From JAPHSX01 sp041554195 (lineage in GTDB: Bacteria > Pseudomonadota > Gammaproteobacteria > Thiohalomonadales > Thiohalomonadaceae), in NCBI GenBank assembly GCA_041554195.1, contig JBFFMJ010000002.1, positions 1 through 64,000 on the forward strand: 64,000 nucleotides of DNA, written 5' to 3'. Both the position numbers and the translations under genes were made by a program. The notes beneath the pieces were generated by a model. That model was not told the DNA's origin. It worked only from the letters and a program-made list of their open reading frames with translations, and made no database searches. Of the stretch, positions 27,528 to 37,579 are shown piece by piece (position 1 is the first letter of the stretch; each line of letters starts with the position of its first letter).

Positions 27528-28784
27528 GTGTCCGAAATTCGTAACTACACCCTCAACTTTGGGCCACAGCATCCGGCGGCGCACGGCGTATTGCGCCTGG
27601 TACTGGAGATGGACGGCGAGATCATTGAGCGTGCCGACCCGCACATCGGTCTGCTGCACCGTGCCACCGAGAAGCTGGCCGAGTCCAAGCACTATATCCA
27701 GAGCCTGCCCTATATGGATCGTCTCGATTACGTCTCCATGATGTGCAACGAGCATGCCTACTGCATGACCATCGAGAAGATGCTGGGGCTCGAAGTGCCA
27801 ACCCGGGCGCAGTACATCCGCGTGATGTTTGATGAGATCACCCGCGTCCTCAACCACCTGATGTGGTTGGGTGCGCATGCGCTCGATGTGGGCGCGATGA
27901 CCGTCTTCCTCTACGCCTTCCGTGAACGTGAAGACCTGATGGATTGCTATGAAGCGGTATCCGGTGCGCGTCTGCACGCGGCCTATTACCGTCCCGGTGG
28001 TGTCTACCGCGACCTGCCCGAGCGTATGCCCAAATTCAAGGGTGCCAGCAAATGGCACAGTGAGTCGGAGATAGCGTCGCTGAATGACAACCGTCAGGGC
28101 TCCTTGCTCGATTTTATCGAGGATTTCACCAACCGTTTTCCCGCTTACATCGACGAGTATGAGACCCTGCTTACCGATAACCGCATCTGGAAACAGCGCT
28201 TGGTAAATATTGGCATTATGTCGCCTGAGCGGGCAATGCAGATGGGGCTGACCGGTCCGATGCTGCGTGGCTCCGGTATCGCCTGGGATCTGCGCAAGAA
28301 GCAGCCCTATGAGGTCTACGACAAGCTCGATTTTGATATCCCTGTCGGTACCAACGGCGACAGCTATGACCGTTACCTGGTGCGCATCGAAGAGATGCGC
28401 CAGTCCAACCGTATTATGAAGCAGTGTGTCGATTGGCTGCGTGAAAATCCCGGCCCGGTGATCGCCGCTGATCACAAGGTGACCCCGCCGGCCCGTACCG
28501 AGATGAAGGAGGGGATGGAGTCGCTGATCCACCACTTTAAGCTCGCCAGTGAGGGCTTCAGTCTGCCTGAGGGTGAGGCCTATGCCGCGGTCGAGCATCC
28601 CAAGGGGGAGTTCGGTATTTACATGGTCTCCGATGGTGCCAACAAGCCCTACCGCATGAAAATTCGTGCCCCCGGGTTTGCCCACCTCGCCTCAATGAAT
28701 GAAATGGTTCGTGGTCACATGTTGGCCGATGTGGTCGCCATTATCGGCACCCAGGATATTGTATTTGGGGAGATCGACCGCTGA
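27528..28784 (+). CDS. nuoD: NADH-quinone oxidoreductase subunit D
   Basis: 418 residues, GTG start. 49-kDa subunit lining the quinone pocket: FGPQHPAAHGVLRL at the N-terminus, PHIGLLHRATEKLAE, DRLDYVSMMCNEHAY, and the C-terminal RIRAPGFAHLASM-like segment (KIRAPGFAHLASMNEMV). Its stop shares one base with the nuoE start. Confidence 0.97.
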   Translation: MSEIRNYTLNFGPQHPAAHGVLRLVLEMDGEIIERADPHIGLLHRATEKLAESKHYIQSLPYMDRLDYVSMMCNEHAYCMTIEKMLGLEVPTRAQYIRVMFDEITRVLNHLMWLGAHALDVGAMTVFLYAFREREDLMDCYEAVSGARLHAAYYRPGGVYRDLPERMPKFKGASKWHSESEIASLNDNRQGSLLDFIEDFTNRFPAYIDEYETLLTDNRIWKQRLVNIGIMSPERAMQMGLTGPMLRGSGIAWDLRKKQPYEVYDKLDFDIPVGTNGDSYDRYLVRIEEMRQSNRIMKQCVDWLRENPGPVIAADHKVTPPARTEMKEGMESLIHHFKLASEGFSLPEGEAYAAVEHPKGEFGIYMVSDGANKPYRMKIRAPGFAHLASMNEMVRGHMLADVVAIIGTQDIVFGEIDR

Positions 28785-29278
28785 TGTCTGAGAATTTAAT
28801 CGAATTGCTGAGCGTCGAATCGCGCGCCGATATTGACCACTGGATCGCCAAGTATCCGGTGGAGCAGAAGCAGTCGGCTGTGATGGCCGGTCTGCGCATT
28901 GCCCAGGAGCAGAACGGTGGCTGGCTCACCGATGAGCTGATTCAGGCGGTCGCCGCCTATCTCGATATGGATGCCATCGCCGCCTATGAGGTGGCCACCT
29001 TCTACTCCATGTATGAGCGCTCTCCGGTCGGTAAACACAAGATCTGTGTCTGCACCAACATCTCCTGCATGTTGTGCGGTTCCGACAAAGTCGTTGAGCA
29101 TCTGCAAAACCGCCTGGGCATCAAGATGGGCGAGACCAGTGAGGATGGCCGCTTCACCCTGAAAGAGGTGGAGTGCCTGGGGGCCTGCGTTAACGCACCG
29201 ATGTTCGAACTGAACAAGAACTACTACGAGAACCTGACGCCGGAATCGATCGACGCCATTCTCGATGGTCTGGACTAA
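28784..29278 (+). CDS. nuoE: NADH-quinone oxidoreductase subunit E
   Basis: 164 residues. 24-kDa subunit with one [2Fe-2S] cluster (N1a); ligands are seen as the CTNISC and CLGAC pairs. The ATG overlaps the nuoD stop (TGATG). Thioredoxin-like C-terminal fold. Partner of NuoF. Confidence 0.96.
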   Translation: MSENLIELLSVESRADIDHWIAKYPVEQKQSAVMAGLRIAQEQNGGWLTDELIQAVAAYLDMDAIAAYEVATFYSMYERSPVGKHKICVCTNISCMLCGSDKVVEHLQNRLGIKMGETSEDGRFTLKEVECLGACVNAPMFELNKNYYENLTPESIDAILDGLD

Positions 29279-29294
29279 GGGTGGGGCTGGAAGA

Positions 29295-30566
29295 ATGAGC
29301 AATAAAGTCTGTTTCCGTACCCTGAGTGTCGATAACTCCTGGACACTTGAAGCCTACCGCGCCAATGGCGGCTATGAGGTTATCGAGAAGATCCTGAAAG
29401 ATAAGATCACACCCGATGAGATCATCGAAGAGATGAAGGCCTCGGCCCTGCGTGGACGTGGTGGTGCCGGTTTTCCTACCGGACTTAAGTGGAGCTTCAT
29501 GCCGCGCAATGTCGAGGGACAAAAGTACATTGTCTGTAACTCGGACGAGGGTGAGCCCGGTACCTGTAAAGACCGTGACATTCTGCGTTACAACCCGCAC
29601 CAGCTGATCGAGGGGATGATCATTGCCGGCTATACCATCGGTGCCAGCGTCGGTTACAACTATATCCGTGGTGAGTTCTGGGAGCCCTACGAGCGTTTCG
29701 ATGCGGCGCTGGAAGAGGCGCGTGCCGCCGGTCTGCTGGGCAAGAATATTCTTGGCAGCGGCTTTGATTTCGATGCCCATGCCCACCTTGGTGCCGGTGC
29801 CTATATCTGCGGTGAAGAGACCGCACTGATCGAGTCAATCGAGGGCAAGAAGGGGCAGCCGCGCTTCAAGCCGCCGTTTCCCGCGGGCTTTGGTCTCTAC
29901 GGCCGTCCCACCACCATTAATAATACCGAGTCACTTGCCTCTGTACCGGTGATTTTGAAGAACGGCGGCCAGTGGTTCCTGGAGCAGGGCAAGCCGAACA
30001 ACGGTGGCAACAAGATCTTCTGCGTCTCCGGCCATGTAAACAAGCCCGGGAACTACGAGGTACCGATGGGCACACCGTTTGCCGAGCTGCTTGAGATGGC
30101 GGGTGGTGTGCGTGACGGTCACACCCTGAAGGCGGTTATTCCTGGTGGTAGCTCCACCCCGGTGCTGCCCGCCGAGGTGGCGATGGCGATGGATATGGAT
30201 TATGACTCCATTGCCAAGGCCGGCTCCATGCTTGGTGCCGGCTCGGTGATCGTGATGGATGAGTCCACCTGCATGGTCAAGGTGCTGGCGCGTCTCTCCC
30301 ACTTCTACTTTGAAGAGTCGTGTGGGCAGTGCACACCGTGTCGTGAAGGCACCGGCTGGCTGGCACGTGTATTACACCGTATCGAACATGGCGAGGGCCG
30401 TAGCGAAGATCTGGATCAGCTGATGGGCGTGGCGGATCGTATTGCCGGTAACACCATCTGTGCACTGGGTGATGCGGCGGCGATGCCGGTACAGAGTTTC
30501 CTGAAGCATTTTCGTGACGAGTTTCAGTACCACATCGATCACAAAAAATGCATGGTAGGCGGTTAA
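29295..30566 (+). CDS. nuoF: NADH-quinone oxidoreductase subunit F
   Basis: 424 residues from the ATG at 29295 (a GTG at 29265 lies inside nuoE). NADH- and FMN-binding subunit: GRGGAGFPTGLKWSF and NSDEGEPGTCKDRDI for NADH/FMN, GAGAYICGEETALIES, and the N3 [4Fe-4S] ligands in ESCGQCTPCREGTGWL plus the distal cysteine in NTICALGDAAA. Confidence 0.97.
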   Translation: MSNKVCFRTLSVDNSWTLEAYRANGGYEVIEKILKDKITPDEIIEEMKASALRGRGGAGFPTGLKWSFMPRNVEGQKYIVCNSDEGEPGTCKDRDILRYNPHQLIEGMIIAGYTIGASVGYNYIRGEFWEPYERFDAALEEARAAGLLGKNILGSGFDFDAHAHLGAGAYICGEETALIESIEGKKGQPRFKPPFPAGFGLYGRPTTINNTESLASVPVILKNGGQWFLEQGKPNNGGNKIFCVSGHVNKPGNYEVPMGTPFAELLEMAGGVRDGHTLKAVIPGGSSTPVLPAEVAMAMDMDYDSIAKAGSMLGAGSVIVMDESTCMVKVLARLSHFYFEESCGQCTPCREGTGWLARVLHRIEHGEGRSEDLDQLMGVADRIAGNTICALGDAAAMPVQSFLKHFRDEFQYHIDHKKCMVGG

Positions 30567-30618
30567 GCCGCTTGACCACTCTTTGCACTATAAGAATTAA
30601 TTAGAGTCGAGACTGACG

Positions 30619-32961
30619 ATGGTAAACATCGAGATCAACGGAAAAACGATTCAGGCCCGTGAAGGGCAGATGCTGCTTGAGGCGGCGGATGAGGCGGGGA
30701 TTACGATCCCGCGTTTTTGCTATCACAGCAAACTCTCCATCGCGGCGAGTTGCCGCATGTGTCTGGTCGAGGTGGAGAAGGCACCGAAGGCGATGCCCGC
30801 CTGTGCCACCCCGGTGAACGAGGGTCTAAAGGCCTTTACCCGTTCGCCCAGGGCGATCGCCGCGCAGCGTGCAGTGATGGAGTTCCTGTTGATCAACCAT
30901 CCTCTCGATTGTCCGATCTGTGATCAGGGTGGTGAGTGCGATCTGCAGGAGATGGCGCTCGGTTACGGCAATGATATTGCACGCTATGCCGAGAGCAAAC
31001 GGGTGGTGAGCAACCCGGACCTCGGTTCGCTGATCGCCACCGATATGAGCCGCTGCATCCACTGTACCCGTTGTGTCCGTTTCGGCAGGGAGATCGGTGG
31101 GGTGATGGAGCTGGGTGCACCGGGTCGTGGTGAGCATATGCATATCGCCACCTACATGGAGCACACCGTTGACTCTGAGCTCTCCGGCAACGCCATCGAC
31201 CTCTGTCCGGTAGGTGCTCTGACCGATAAGCCCTATCGCTACTCCGCACGTCCTTGGGAATTGCAGGCGCATCAGAGCGTCTCTCCTCATGACTGTGTTG
31301 GTGCCAACATCCGTATTGATAGCCGTGGCCATAAGGCGATGCGGGTCGTCGCCCGTGACAACGAGGCGGTCAATGAGTGCTGGATCGCCGACCGTGACCG
31401 CTTCAGCTATACCGCGCTTGCCCACGAAGATCGCCTCAGCAAACCGCAGATCAAAAAGGACGGCGTATGGCAGGAGTGTGACTGGGATACCGCCCTCACA
31501 TCTGCCGTTGAAGGGCTGAAGGCGATAGATGCCAATAAGATCGGTGCCCTGGCGGCCCCGGGCGCGACCAGCGAAGAGCACTATCTGTTACAGAAACTGA
31601 TACGCGGTATCGGCAGTAACAATATCGATCACCGTCTGCGTCAGCAGGACTTCCGCGACCAGAACGAGCAGGCTGCCTTCCCTGGACTGGGGCAGAGCAT
31701 CGTCTCACTGCAAGAGAACGATGCGGTGCTGCTGGTCGGCTCCAACATTCGTAAAGAGGTGCCGCTGCTGGCGCAGCGTCTGCGTAAGGCGGCACGCAAG
31801 GGTGCGAAGGTGATGGCGATTAACGCCGTTGATTACGATATGGCCTTTACCCTTGCAGAGAAATCGATTGTCCTCGATATGGGTGGTGAACTGCTGGCCG
31901 TGGCAAAGGCCCTTATTGAATCGACTAAGGAGTCGGCACCGCAGACCATTGCCAAGGCCATTGAGAGTGCCGAGGTGAATGACGCACACCGCACCATCGC
32001 AAAGAATCTGACCGAGGCCAAGCTGGGCAGTATATTGCTGGGCCAGGGCGTGCAGAGTCACCCCGCGGCGGCCGAGCTGCGCGCTATCGCCAATCTCATT
32101 GCTTCGCTCAGTGGCTGTCATGTCGGCATCCTTGCTGAGGGCAACGGTGCCGGTGCCGCACTGGCCGGTTGTCTGCCACACCGTGGTGTCGGTGGTAGTG
32201 CGGCTGATACAGCAGGTCTCGACTGGAAGGCGATGTTTGCGGCCGGCATGCAGGGCTATCTGCTGCTCGGCGTTGAGCCTGAGCTTGACTGCATCGATTC
32301 TGCTGCGGCATTGCAGGCGATGCAGGGTGCCGGTTTCGTCGTCGCCATCAATAGCTTCGCCTCGGATACGTTGCGCGATTATGCCGACGTGCTGTTGCCC
32401 GCCGCCACATTTGCCGAAACAGCCGGAAGCTTCGTCAATACCGAGGGGTGCTGGCAGTCATTTAACGGTGCGGTCGCGGCCCCAGGCGAGGCCCGCCCCG
32501 CCTGGAAGATCCTGCGTGTCATGGGCAACCTCTTTGATGTCACGGGCTTTGAACAGAACTCCGCCGAGGAGGTTCGTGATGAACTCAAGGCGGCCTGCGG
32601 CGAGCCTGCCCCGGCGGGTGCGGCCTGGCATCCGAGCGCCATCAGTGCGCTGCCTGCAGGTCTGCTGCGCATCGCCGATGTGCCGATCTACGCGGTTGAC
32701 CCGATGGTACGTCGTGCCGCTCCGCTACAGGCCACCGCCGATGCCGACCTGTGGCAGATCCGTATCAATAGCGCCACCGCCGAGAAGGCCGGACTGGCCA
32801 CTGCGGTTGAGGCAAAGCTGACACAGGATGGGGCCGAGGTGGTGTTGCCGCTGCTGCTCGATGCGCGTCTGCCCGATAACGCGGTCTACCTGCCTGCTGG
32901 CCTCAGTGCCACGGTGGGACTGGGCGGTGGCTTTGTTGCCGTCGAACTGACTAACGTATAA
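30619..32961 (+). CDS. nuoG: NADH-quinone oxidoreductase subunit G
   Basis: 780 residues. N-terminal ferredoxin-like domain with [2Fe-2S] ligands in CYHSKLSIAASCRMC and CATPV, then HPLDCPICDQGGECDLQ (N4-type ligands, with the preceding His) and CIHCTRCVRFGREI. The C-terminal two-thirds is the molybdopterin-oxidoreductase-like fold without evident cofactor residues, as is usual for this subunit. Follows nuoF by 52 bases. Confidence 0.96.
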   Translation: MVNIEINGKTIQAREGQMLLEAADEAGITIPRFCYHSKLSIAASCRMCLVEVEKAPKAMPACATPVNEGLKAFTRSPRAIAAQRAVMEFLLINHPLDCPICDQGGECDLQEMALGYGNDIARYAESKRVVSNPDLGSLIATDMSRCIHCTRCVRFGREIGGVMELGAPGRGEHMHIATYMEHTVDSELSGNAIDLCPVGALTDKPYRYSARPWELQAHQSVSPHDCVGANIRIDSRGHKAMRVVARDNEAVNECWIADRDRFSYTALAHEDRLSKPQIKKDGVWQECDWDTALTSAVEGLKAIDANKIGALAAPGATSEEHYLLQKLIRGIGSNNIDHRLRQQDFRDQNEQAAFPGLGQSIVSLQENDAVLLVGSNIRKEVPLLAQRLRKAARKGAKVMAINAVDYDMAFTLAEKSIVLDMGGELLAVAKALIESTKESAPQTIAKAIESAEVNDAHRTIAKNLTEAKLGSILLGQGVQSHPAAAELRAIANLIASLSGCHVGILAEGNGAGAALAGCLPHRGVGGSAADTAGLDWKAMFAAGMQGYLLLGVEPELDCIDSAAALQAMQGAGFVVAINSFASDTLRDYADVLLPAATFAETAGSFVNTEGCWQSFNGAVAAPGEARPAWKILRVMGNLFDVTGFEQNSAEEVRDELKAACGEPAPAGAAWHPSAISALPAGLLRIADVPIYAVDPMVRRAAPLQATADADLWQIRINSATAEKAGLATAVEAKLTQDGAEVVLPLLLDARLPDNAVYLPAGLSATVGLGGGFVAVELTNV

Positions 32962-32981
32962 CAACAACTGGATAAGACCGG

Positions 32982-34064
32982 ATGTTCGAGACACTTGAAA
33001 ATATTCTATTAGGATTTGGCCTCTGGCCCTGGCTGGTGACGTTTGCCGTGACCCTGATTCAGATCCTGATCGTGATGGTGCCGCTGCTGCTCAGCGTTGC
33101 CTACCTCACCTATGCCGAGCGCAAGGTGATCGGTTTTATGCAGATCCGCATCGGGCCGAACCGTGTCGGCTTCTTCGGCAAGTCACTGTGGGGCCTGGGT
33201 CAGCCCATCGCCGATGCGGTGAAGCTGATGTTCAAGGAGATCATCATCCCCGGCGGGGCCGATAAGTTCCTCTTCCTGTTTGCGCCGATCCTCTCGATGG
33301 CCCCGGCCCTGGCAGCCTGGTCGGTGGTGCCCTTCGGTAGTGAGATGGTGCTGGCCGATATCGATGCCAGCCTGCTCTATGTATTGGCGATCACCTCCAT
33401 CGGTGTCTACGGTGTGATCATCGCCGGCTGGGCCTCCAACTCCAAATATGCGCTGCTCGGTGCGATGCGTTCGGCGGCGCAGATCGTCTCCTACGAGATC
33501 GCCATGGGCTTTGCCCTGGTCGGTGTGCTGATGGCCGCAGGCAGCATTAATCTGGGTGAAATCGTGACGGGACAAAGCGGCGATTACGGCCTGTTTAACT
33601 GGTATTTCATCCCACTGTTCCCGCTCTTCATCGTCTACTTTATCTCCGGCGTGGCCGAGACCAACCGTGCCCCCTTCGACGTCTCCGAGGGGGAGTCTGA
33701 GATCGTCGCCGGTTTCCACGTGGAGTATTCGGGCATGACCTTCGCGGTGTTCTTCCTCGCGGAGTACGCCAACATGATCCTCATTTCGATGCTCGCCTCG
33801 CTGATGTTCCTCGGTGGCTGGTTGAGCCCGATCCCGGCGAGCCTGATCCCCGAAATGACCGGTATTTCTCTCCTGATGGGTGATGGCATCCACTGGCTGC
33901 TGGCGAAGACGGCGTTCTTCCTCTTCTGTTTCCTCTGGTTCCGTGCCACCTTCCCGCGTTATCGCTATGACCAGATCATGCGTCTGGGCTGGAAGGTCTT
34001 CATCCCCATTACCATCGTCTGGCTGTTGGTGGTTGGGGTAATGGTTATGGCTGGTTGGCTGTAA
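32982..34064 (+). CDS. nuoH: NADH-quinone oxidoreductase subunit H
   Basis: 360 residues, eight or so membrane helices. Joins the membrane and peripheral arms and forms the quinone entry. Signatures: YAERKVIGFMQIRIGPNRVG and ETNRAPFDVSEGESEIVAGFHVEYSG, plus RATFPRYRYDQIMRLGWK near the end. Confidence 0.97.
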   Translation: MFETLENILLGFGLWPWLVTFAVTLIQILIVMVPLLLSVAYLTYAERKVIGFMQIRIGPNRVGFFGKSLWGLGQPIADAVKLMFKEIIIPGGADKFLFLFAPILSMAPALAAWSVVPFGSEMVLADIDASLLYVLAITSIGVYGVIIAGWASNSKYALLGAMRSAAQIVSYEIAMGFALVGVLMAAGSINLGEIVTGQSGDYGLFNWYFIPLFPLFIVYFISGVAETNRAPFDVSEGESEIVAGFHVEYSGMTFAVFFLAEYANMILISMLASLMFLGGWLSPIPASLIPEMTGISLLMGDGIHWLLAKTAFFLFCFLWFRATFPRYRYDQIMRLGWKVFIPITIVWLLVVGVMVMAGWL

Positions 34065-34094
34065 TGCGGCGTAACCCTGAGATCGGATATTGAT

Positions 34095-34580
34095 ATGAAT
34101 TTATTTCGCACACTAAAGAGCCTGACTCTTAAAGAACTGCGCGGTGGTCTGGGTGTTACCGGGCGCTACCTGTTCCGCAAAAAATTTACCGTGCAATACC
34201 CGGAGGAGCGGGCGCCGATGTCGCCGCGCTTCCGTGGTCTGCATGCGCAACGTCGTTACCCCAATGGGGAGGAACGCTGCATCGCCTGTAAGCTGTGCGA
34301 GGTGGTCTGTCCGGCGATGGCGATCACCATCGAGTCGGCCCAGCGCGACGACGGCACCCGCCGTACCACCCGTTATGACATCGACCTCACCAAGTGCATC
34401 TTCTGCGGTTTCTGCGAAGAGGCCTGCCCGGTGGATGCCATTGTCGAGACCCGTATTTACGAGTATCACGGCGAGTGCCGCGATGACCTGCTGATGACCA
34501 AGGAAAAACTGTTGGCAGTGGGTGACAAGTATGAGGCGCAGATCGCCGCCGACCGTGCCGAAGACGCACCTTACCGATAG
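34095..34580 (+). CDS. nuoI: NADH-quinone oxidoreductase subunit I
   Basis: 161 residues with two ferredoxin-type [4Fe-4S] motifs, CIACKLCEVVCP and CIFCGFCEEACP (clusters N6a and N6b), linking the peripheral chain to NuoB. Amphipathic N-terminus contacts the membrane arm. Confidence 0.97.
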   Translation: MNLFRTLKSLTLKELRGGLGVTGRYLFRKKFTVQYPEERAPMSPRFRGLHAQRRYPNGEERCIACKLCEVVCPAMAITIESAQRDDGTRRTTRYDIDLTKCIFCGFCEEACPVDAIVETRIYEYHGECRDDLLMTKEKLLAVGDKYEAQIAADRAEDAPYR

Positions 34581-34592
34581 ACGGATGACAGC

Positions 34593-35198
34593 ATGAGTTT
34601 TGAACAAATACTTTTCTATATCTTTTCCACCATGCTGGTGCTGAGTGCCGGTGCGGTGATCACGGTGCGCAACCCGGTGCATGCCGCGATGTTTCTGGTG
34701 CTCTGCTTTGTCACCACCTCGGCGCTGTGGCTGCTGCTTGAGGCCGAGTTCCTCGCCATCACCCTGATACTGGTCTACGTCGGTGCGGTAATGGTGCTGT
34801 TCCTCTTCGTGGTGATGATGCTCGACATCAATATCGCACGGATGCGTGAGGGTTTTACCCGTTACCTGCCGGTGGGGGGCATTGTTGCGGCGACGGCGGT
34901 GGCGATCATGGGCCTTGCGGTAGGGCGTAATAATTTTGGTCTCGACAAGGTGGCAGCACCTGCCCCCAAAGGTGCCGATTACAGCAATACCAGCGAACTG
35001 GGGATGCAGCTCTATACCACCTATGTCTACCCCTTCGAGATTGCCTCGGTGGTGTTACTAGTAGCGATTGTTGCCGCCATTGCCCTGACCCTGCGTACCC
35101 GTCCTGGCACCCGTTACCAGAAGATCGAGGAGCAGGTGGTAGTGAAGAAAGAAGATCGACTGCGTGTTCTTCAGGTCGAGTCGGAGGAGCGGAAGTAA
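34593..35198 (+). CDS. nuoJ: NADH-quinone oxidoreductase subunit J
   Basis: 201 residues, five membrane helices; the third holds the LVYVGAVMVLFLFVVMML segment with the pi-bulge region of this subunit. The C-terminal tail after the last helix is charged. 43-base gap before nuoK. Confidence 0.95.
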   Translation: MSFEQILFYIFSTMLVLSAGAVITVRNPVHAAMFLVLCFVTTSALWLLLEAEFLAITLILVYVGAVMVLFLFVVMMLDINIARMREGFTRYLPVGGIVAATAVAIMGLAVGRNNFGLDKVAAPAPKGADYSNTSELGMQLYTTYVYPFEIASVVLLVAIVAAIALTLRTRPGTRYQKIEEQVVVKKEDRLRVLQVESEERK

Positions 35199-35241
35199 TG
35201 ATTCTTCTTAATAATAAAATTAGCGTAAGCGAGGCACTGGC

Positions 35242-35547
35242 ATGATCGCGTTGTCCGATTACCTCACGGTGGCGGCTATCCTGTTTGGCCTGAGCATGGC
35301 CGGGATCTTCATCAACCGTAAGAATGTGCTCATCCTGCTGATGTGTATCGAGCTGATGCTGCTGGCGGTGAACATCAACTTTATCGCCTTCTCACACTAT
35401 CTGGGCGATACCGCCGGTCAGGTCTTCGTCTTCTTTATTCTTACCGTCGCGGCGGCGGAGGCGGCCATCGGCCTGGCCATTCTGGTGGTACTGTTCCGTA
35501 ACAAGCGCAGTATTAACGTCGACGACCTCGACACATTGAAGGGGTAG
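35242..35547 (+). CDS. nuoK: NADH-quinone oxidoreductase subunit K
   Basis: 101 residues, three membrane helices. Carries the conserved membrane glutamates in LLMCIELMLLAVNINF and AAAEAAIGLAI that take part in proton transfer (MrpC-like). Confidence 0.96.
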   Translation: MIALSDYLTVAAILFGLSMAGIFINRKNVLILLMCIELMLLAVNINFIAFSHYLGDTAGQVFVFFILTVAAAEAAIGLAILVVLFRNKRSINVDDLDTLKG

Positions 35548-35553
35548 GGCGGC

Positions 35554-37551
35554 ATGGAGAATCTCTATAATCTGGGTCTGATTATTATCCTCGCCCCGCT
35601 GTTCGGTGCGATTGTCGCCGGTCTGTTCGGTGGCAGCATCGGGCGCAAGGGCGCGCACAGCGTGACCATTCTCGGTGTCGCCATCGCCTTTGTACTCTCC
35701 GCTGTGGTCTTCAAGCTGGTGGTTATCGACGGGGTCGGTACCCTGAATGCCACCGTCTACACCTGGCTGGTGGCCGAGGGGATCCGTTTCGAGGTCGGCT
35801 TCCTGATTGATCAGCTGACCGCGATGATGATGGTCGTTGTCACCTTTGTCTCCCTGATGGTGCATATCTATACCATCGGCTATATGGGACATGACGAGGA
35901 GAACTGGCCCAAGGGTTCACTGGCGGGTACCAACAGCTACCAGCGCTTCTTCAGCTATATCTCGCTGTTCACTTTCTCGATGCTGGTGCTGGTGATGGCC
36001 AACAACTTTATGCAGCTGTTCTTCGGCTGGGAGGCGGTGGGTCTTGTCTCCTACCTGCTGATCGGCTTCTGGTCGGTACGTGAGTCGGCGGTCTACGCCA
36101 ACCTTAAGGCCTTCCTGGTGAATCGTGTGGGTGACTTCGGCTTCCTGCTCGGTATCGGCGCGGTGTTGATGACCTTTAACACCCTCGATTACAGCGCCGT
36201 ATTCAGCACCGCCGAGTTGAGCAAGGACCTGACTTATAGCATCTTCCCCGGCAGCGAGTGGAGCATGATCACCGTGATCTGCATCCTGCTGTTCATCGGT
36301 GCCATGGGTAAATCTGCACAGGTGCCGCTGCATGTGTGGCTGCCCGACTCCATGGAAGGCCCGACCCCGATCTCCGCACTGATCCACGCCGCGACCATGG
36401 TCACCGCCGGTATCTTTATGGTGGCGCGCATGTCGCCGCTGTATGAGCTTTCCGAGACCGCGCTGAGCTTCATTATGATTATCGGTGCCATTACCGCACT
36501 GTTCATGGGCTTCCTTGGCCTTATCCAGAACGACATCAAGCGTGTCGTCGCCTACTCCACACTGTCGCAGCTCGGCTACATGACCGTGGCGCTGGGTGCC
36601 TCGGCCTATGCCGCCGGTGTATTCCACCTGATGACCCACGCCTTCTTTAAGGCGCTGCTGTTCCTGGGCGCCGGTTCGGTGATCATCGCGATGCACCATG
36701 ACCAGGATATGCGCAATATGGGCGGGCTGCGCAAGTACATGCCGATCACCTGGATCACCTCCTTGATTGGTTCACTGGCCCTGATCGGTACGCCTGGCTT
36801 TGCCGGCTTCTTCTCCAAGGACAGCATTATCATGGCGGTGGGCGAGTCCTCGCTGCCCGGTTCCGGTTTTGCCTATGCCGCTGTACTGGCCGGTGTCTTT
36901 ATTACTGCACTCTACAGCTTCCGCATGTACTTCCTGGTGTTCCACGGCAAGGAGCGGATGGATGAGCACACTCGCTCGCACCTGCACGAGACCCCATGGG
37001 TAGTCACTCTGCCGCTGGTGCTGCTGGCGATCCCCTCGGTGGTGATCGGTGCGATGTTTGTGATGCAAATGCCCTTCGGTACCTTCTTCGGTGAGGCGAT
37101 CTTCGTCACTACCGAGCACGATGTACTGGCGCGGGTAGGGGAGCACGTACACAGCTGGTACGGCATGGTGCTGCACGGCTTTATAACACCTCCGTTCTGG
37201 CTTGCCGCCGGTGGTGTCTTTACCGCCTGGTTCTTCTATATGAAGCGCCCCGATATTCCGGCGATGTTGCAACAGCGCTTCAGCTTCATCTACAAGATCC
37301 TCGACAACAAATACTGGGCCGACGAGGTGTACGCCAACATCTTTGCCGCCGGTGGTCGCGGGCTGGGCTCCGGTCTGTGGAAGGTGGGCGATGTCGCCCT
37401 CATCGACGGCCTGATGGTTAATGGTTCGGCGCGTGCGGTGGGGCTGCTCTCTGGCATCGTCCGCCACCTGCAGTCCGGCTATCTCTATCATTACGCCTTC
37501 GCGATGATTATCGGTCTGCTGGCGTTGTTTAGCCTGTTCATCTTCAGGTAA
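35554..37551 (+). CDS. nuoL: NADH-quinone oxidoreductase subunit L
   Basis: 665 residues, antiporter-like proton channel with the long lateral C-terminal helix. Seen: FFGWEAVGLVSYLLIGFW (with the key glutamate), GKSAQVPLHVWLPDSMEGPTP, HAATMVTAGIFMVAR and LIQNDIKRVVAYSTLSQLGYM. Six bases after nuoK. Confidence 0.97.
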   Translation: MENLYNLGLIIILAPLFGAIVAGLFGGSIGRKGAHSVTILGVAIAFVLSAVVFKLVVIDGVGTLNATVYTWLVAEGIRFEVGFLIDQLTAMMMVVVTFVSLMVHIYTIGYMGHDEENWPKGSLAGTNSYQRFFSYISLFTFSMLVLVMANNFMQLFFGWEAVGLVSYLLIGFWSVRESAVYANLKAFLVNRVGDFGFLLGIGAVLMTFNTLDYSAVFSTAELSKDLTYSIFPGSEWSMITVICILLFIGAMGKSAQVPLHVWLPDSMEGPTPISALIHAATMVTAGIFMVARMSPLYELSETALSFIMIIGAITALFMGFLGLIQNDIKRVVAYSTLSQLGYMTVALGASAYAAGVFHLMTHAFFKALLFLGAGSVIIAMHHDQDMRNMGGLRKYMPITWITSLIGSLALIGTPGFAGFFSKDSIIMAVGESSLPGSGFAYAAVLAGVFITALYSFRMYFLVFHGKERMDEHTRSHLHETPWVVTLPLVLLAIPSVVIGAMFVMQMPFGTFFGEAIFVTTEHDVLARVGEHVHSWYGMVLHGFITPPFWLAAGGVFTAWFFYMKRPDIPAMLQQRFSFIYKILDNKYWADEVYANIFAAGGRGLGSGLWKVGDVALIDGLMVNGSARAVGLLSGIVRHLQSGYLYHYAFAMIIGLLALFSLFIFR

Positions 37552-37579
37552 TAAGAAATTAAATAAAGGGTAGGGTTGC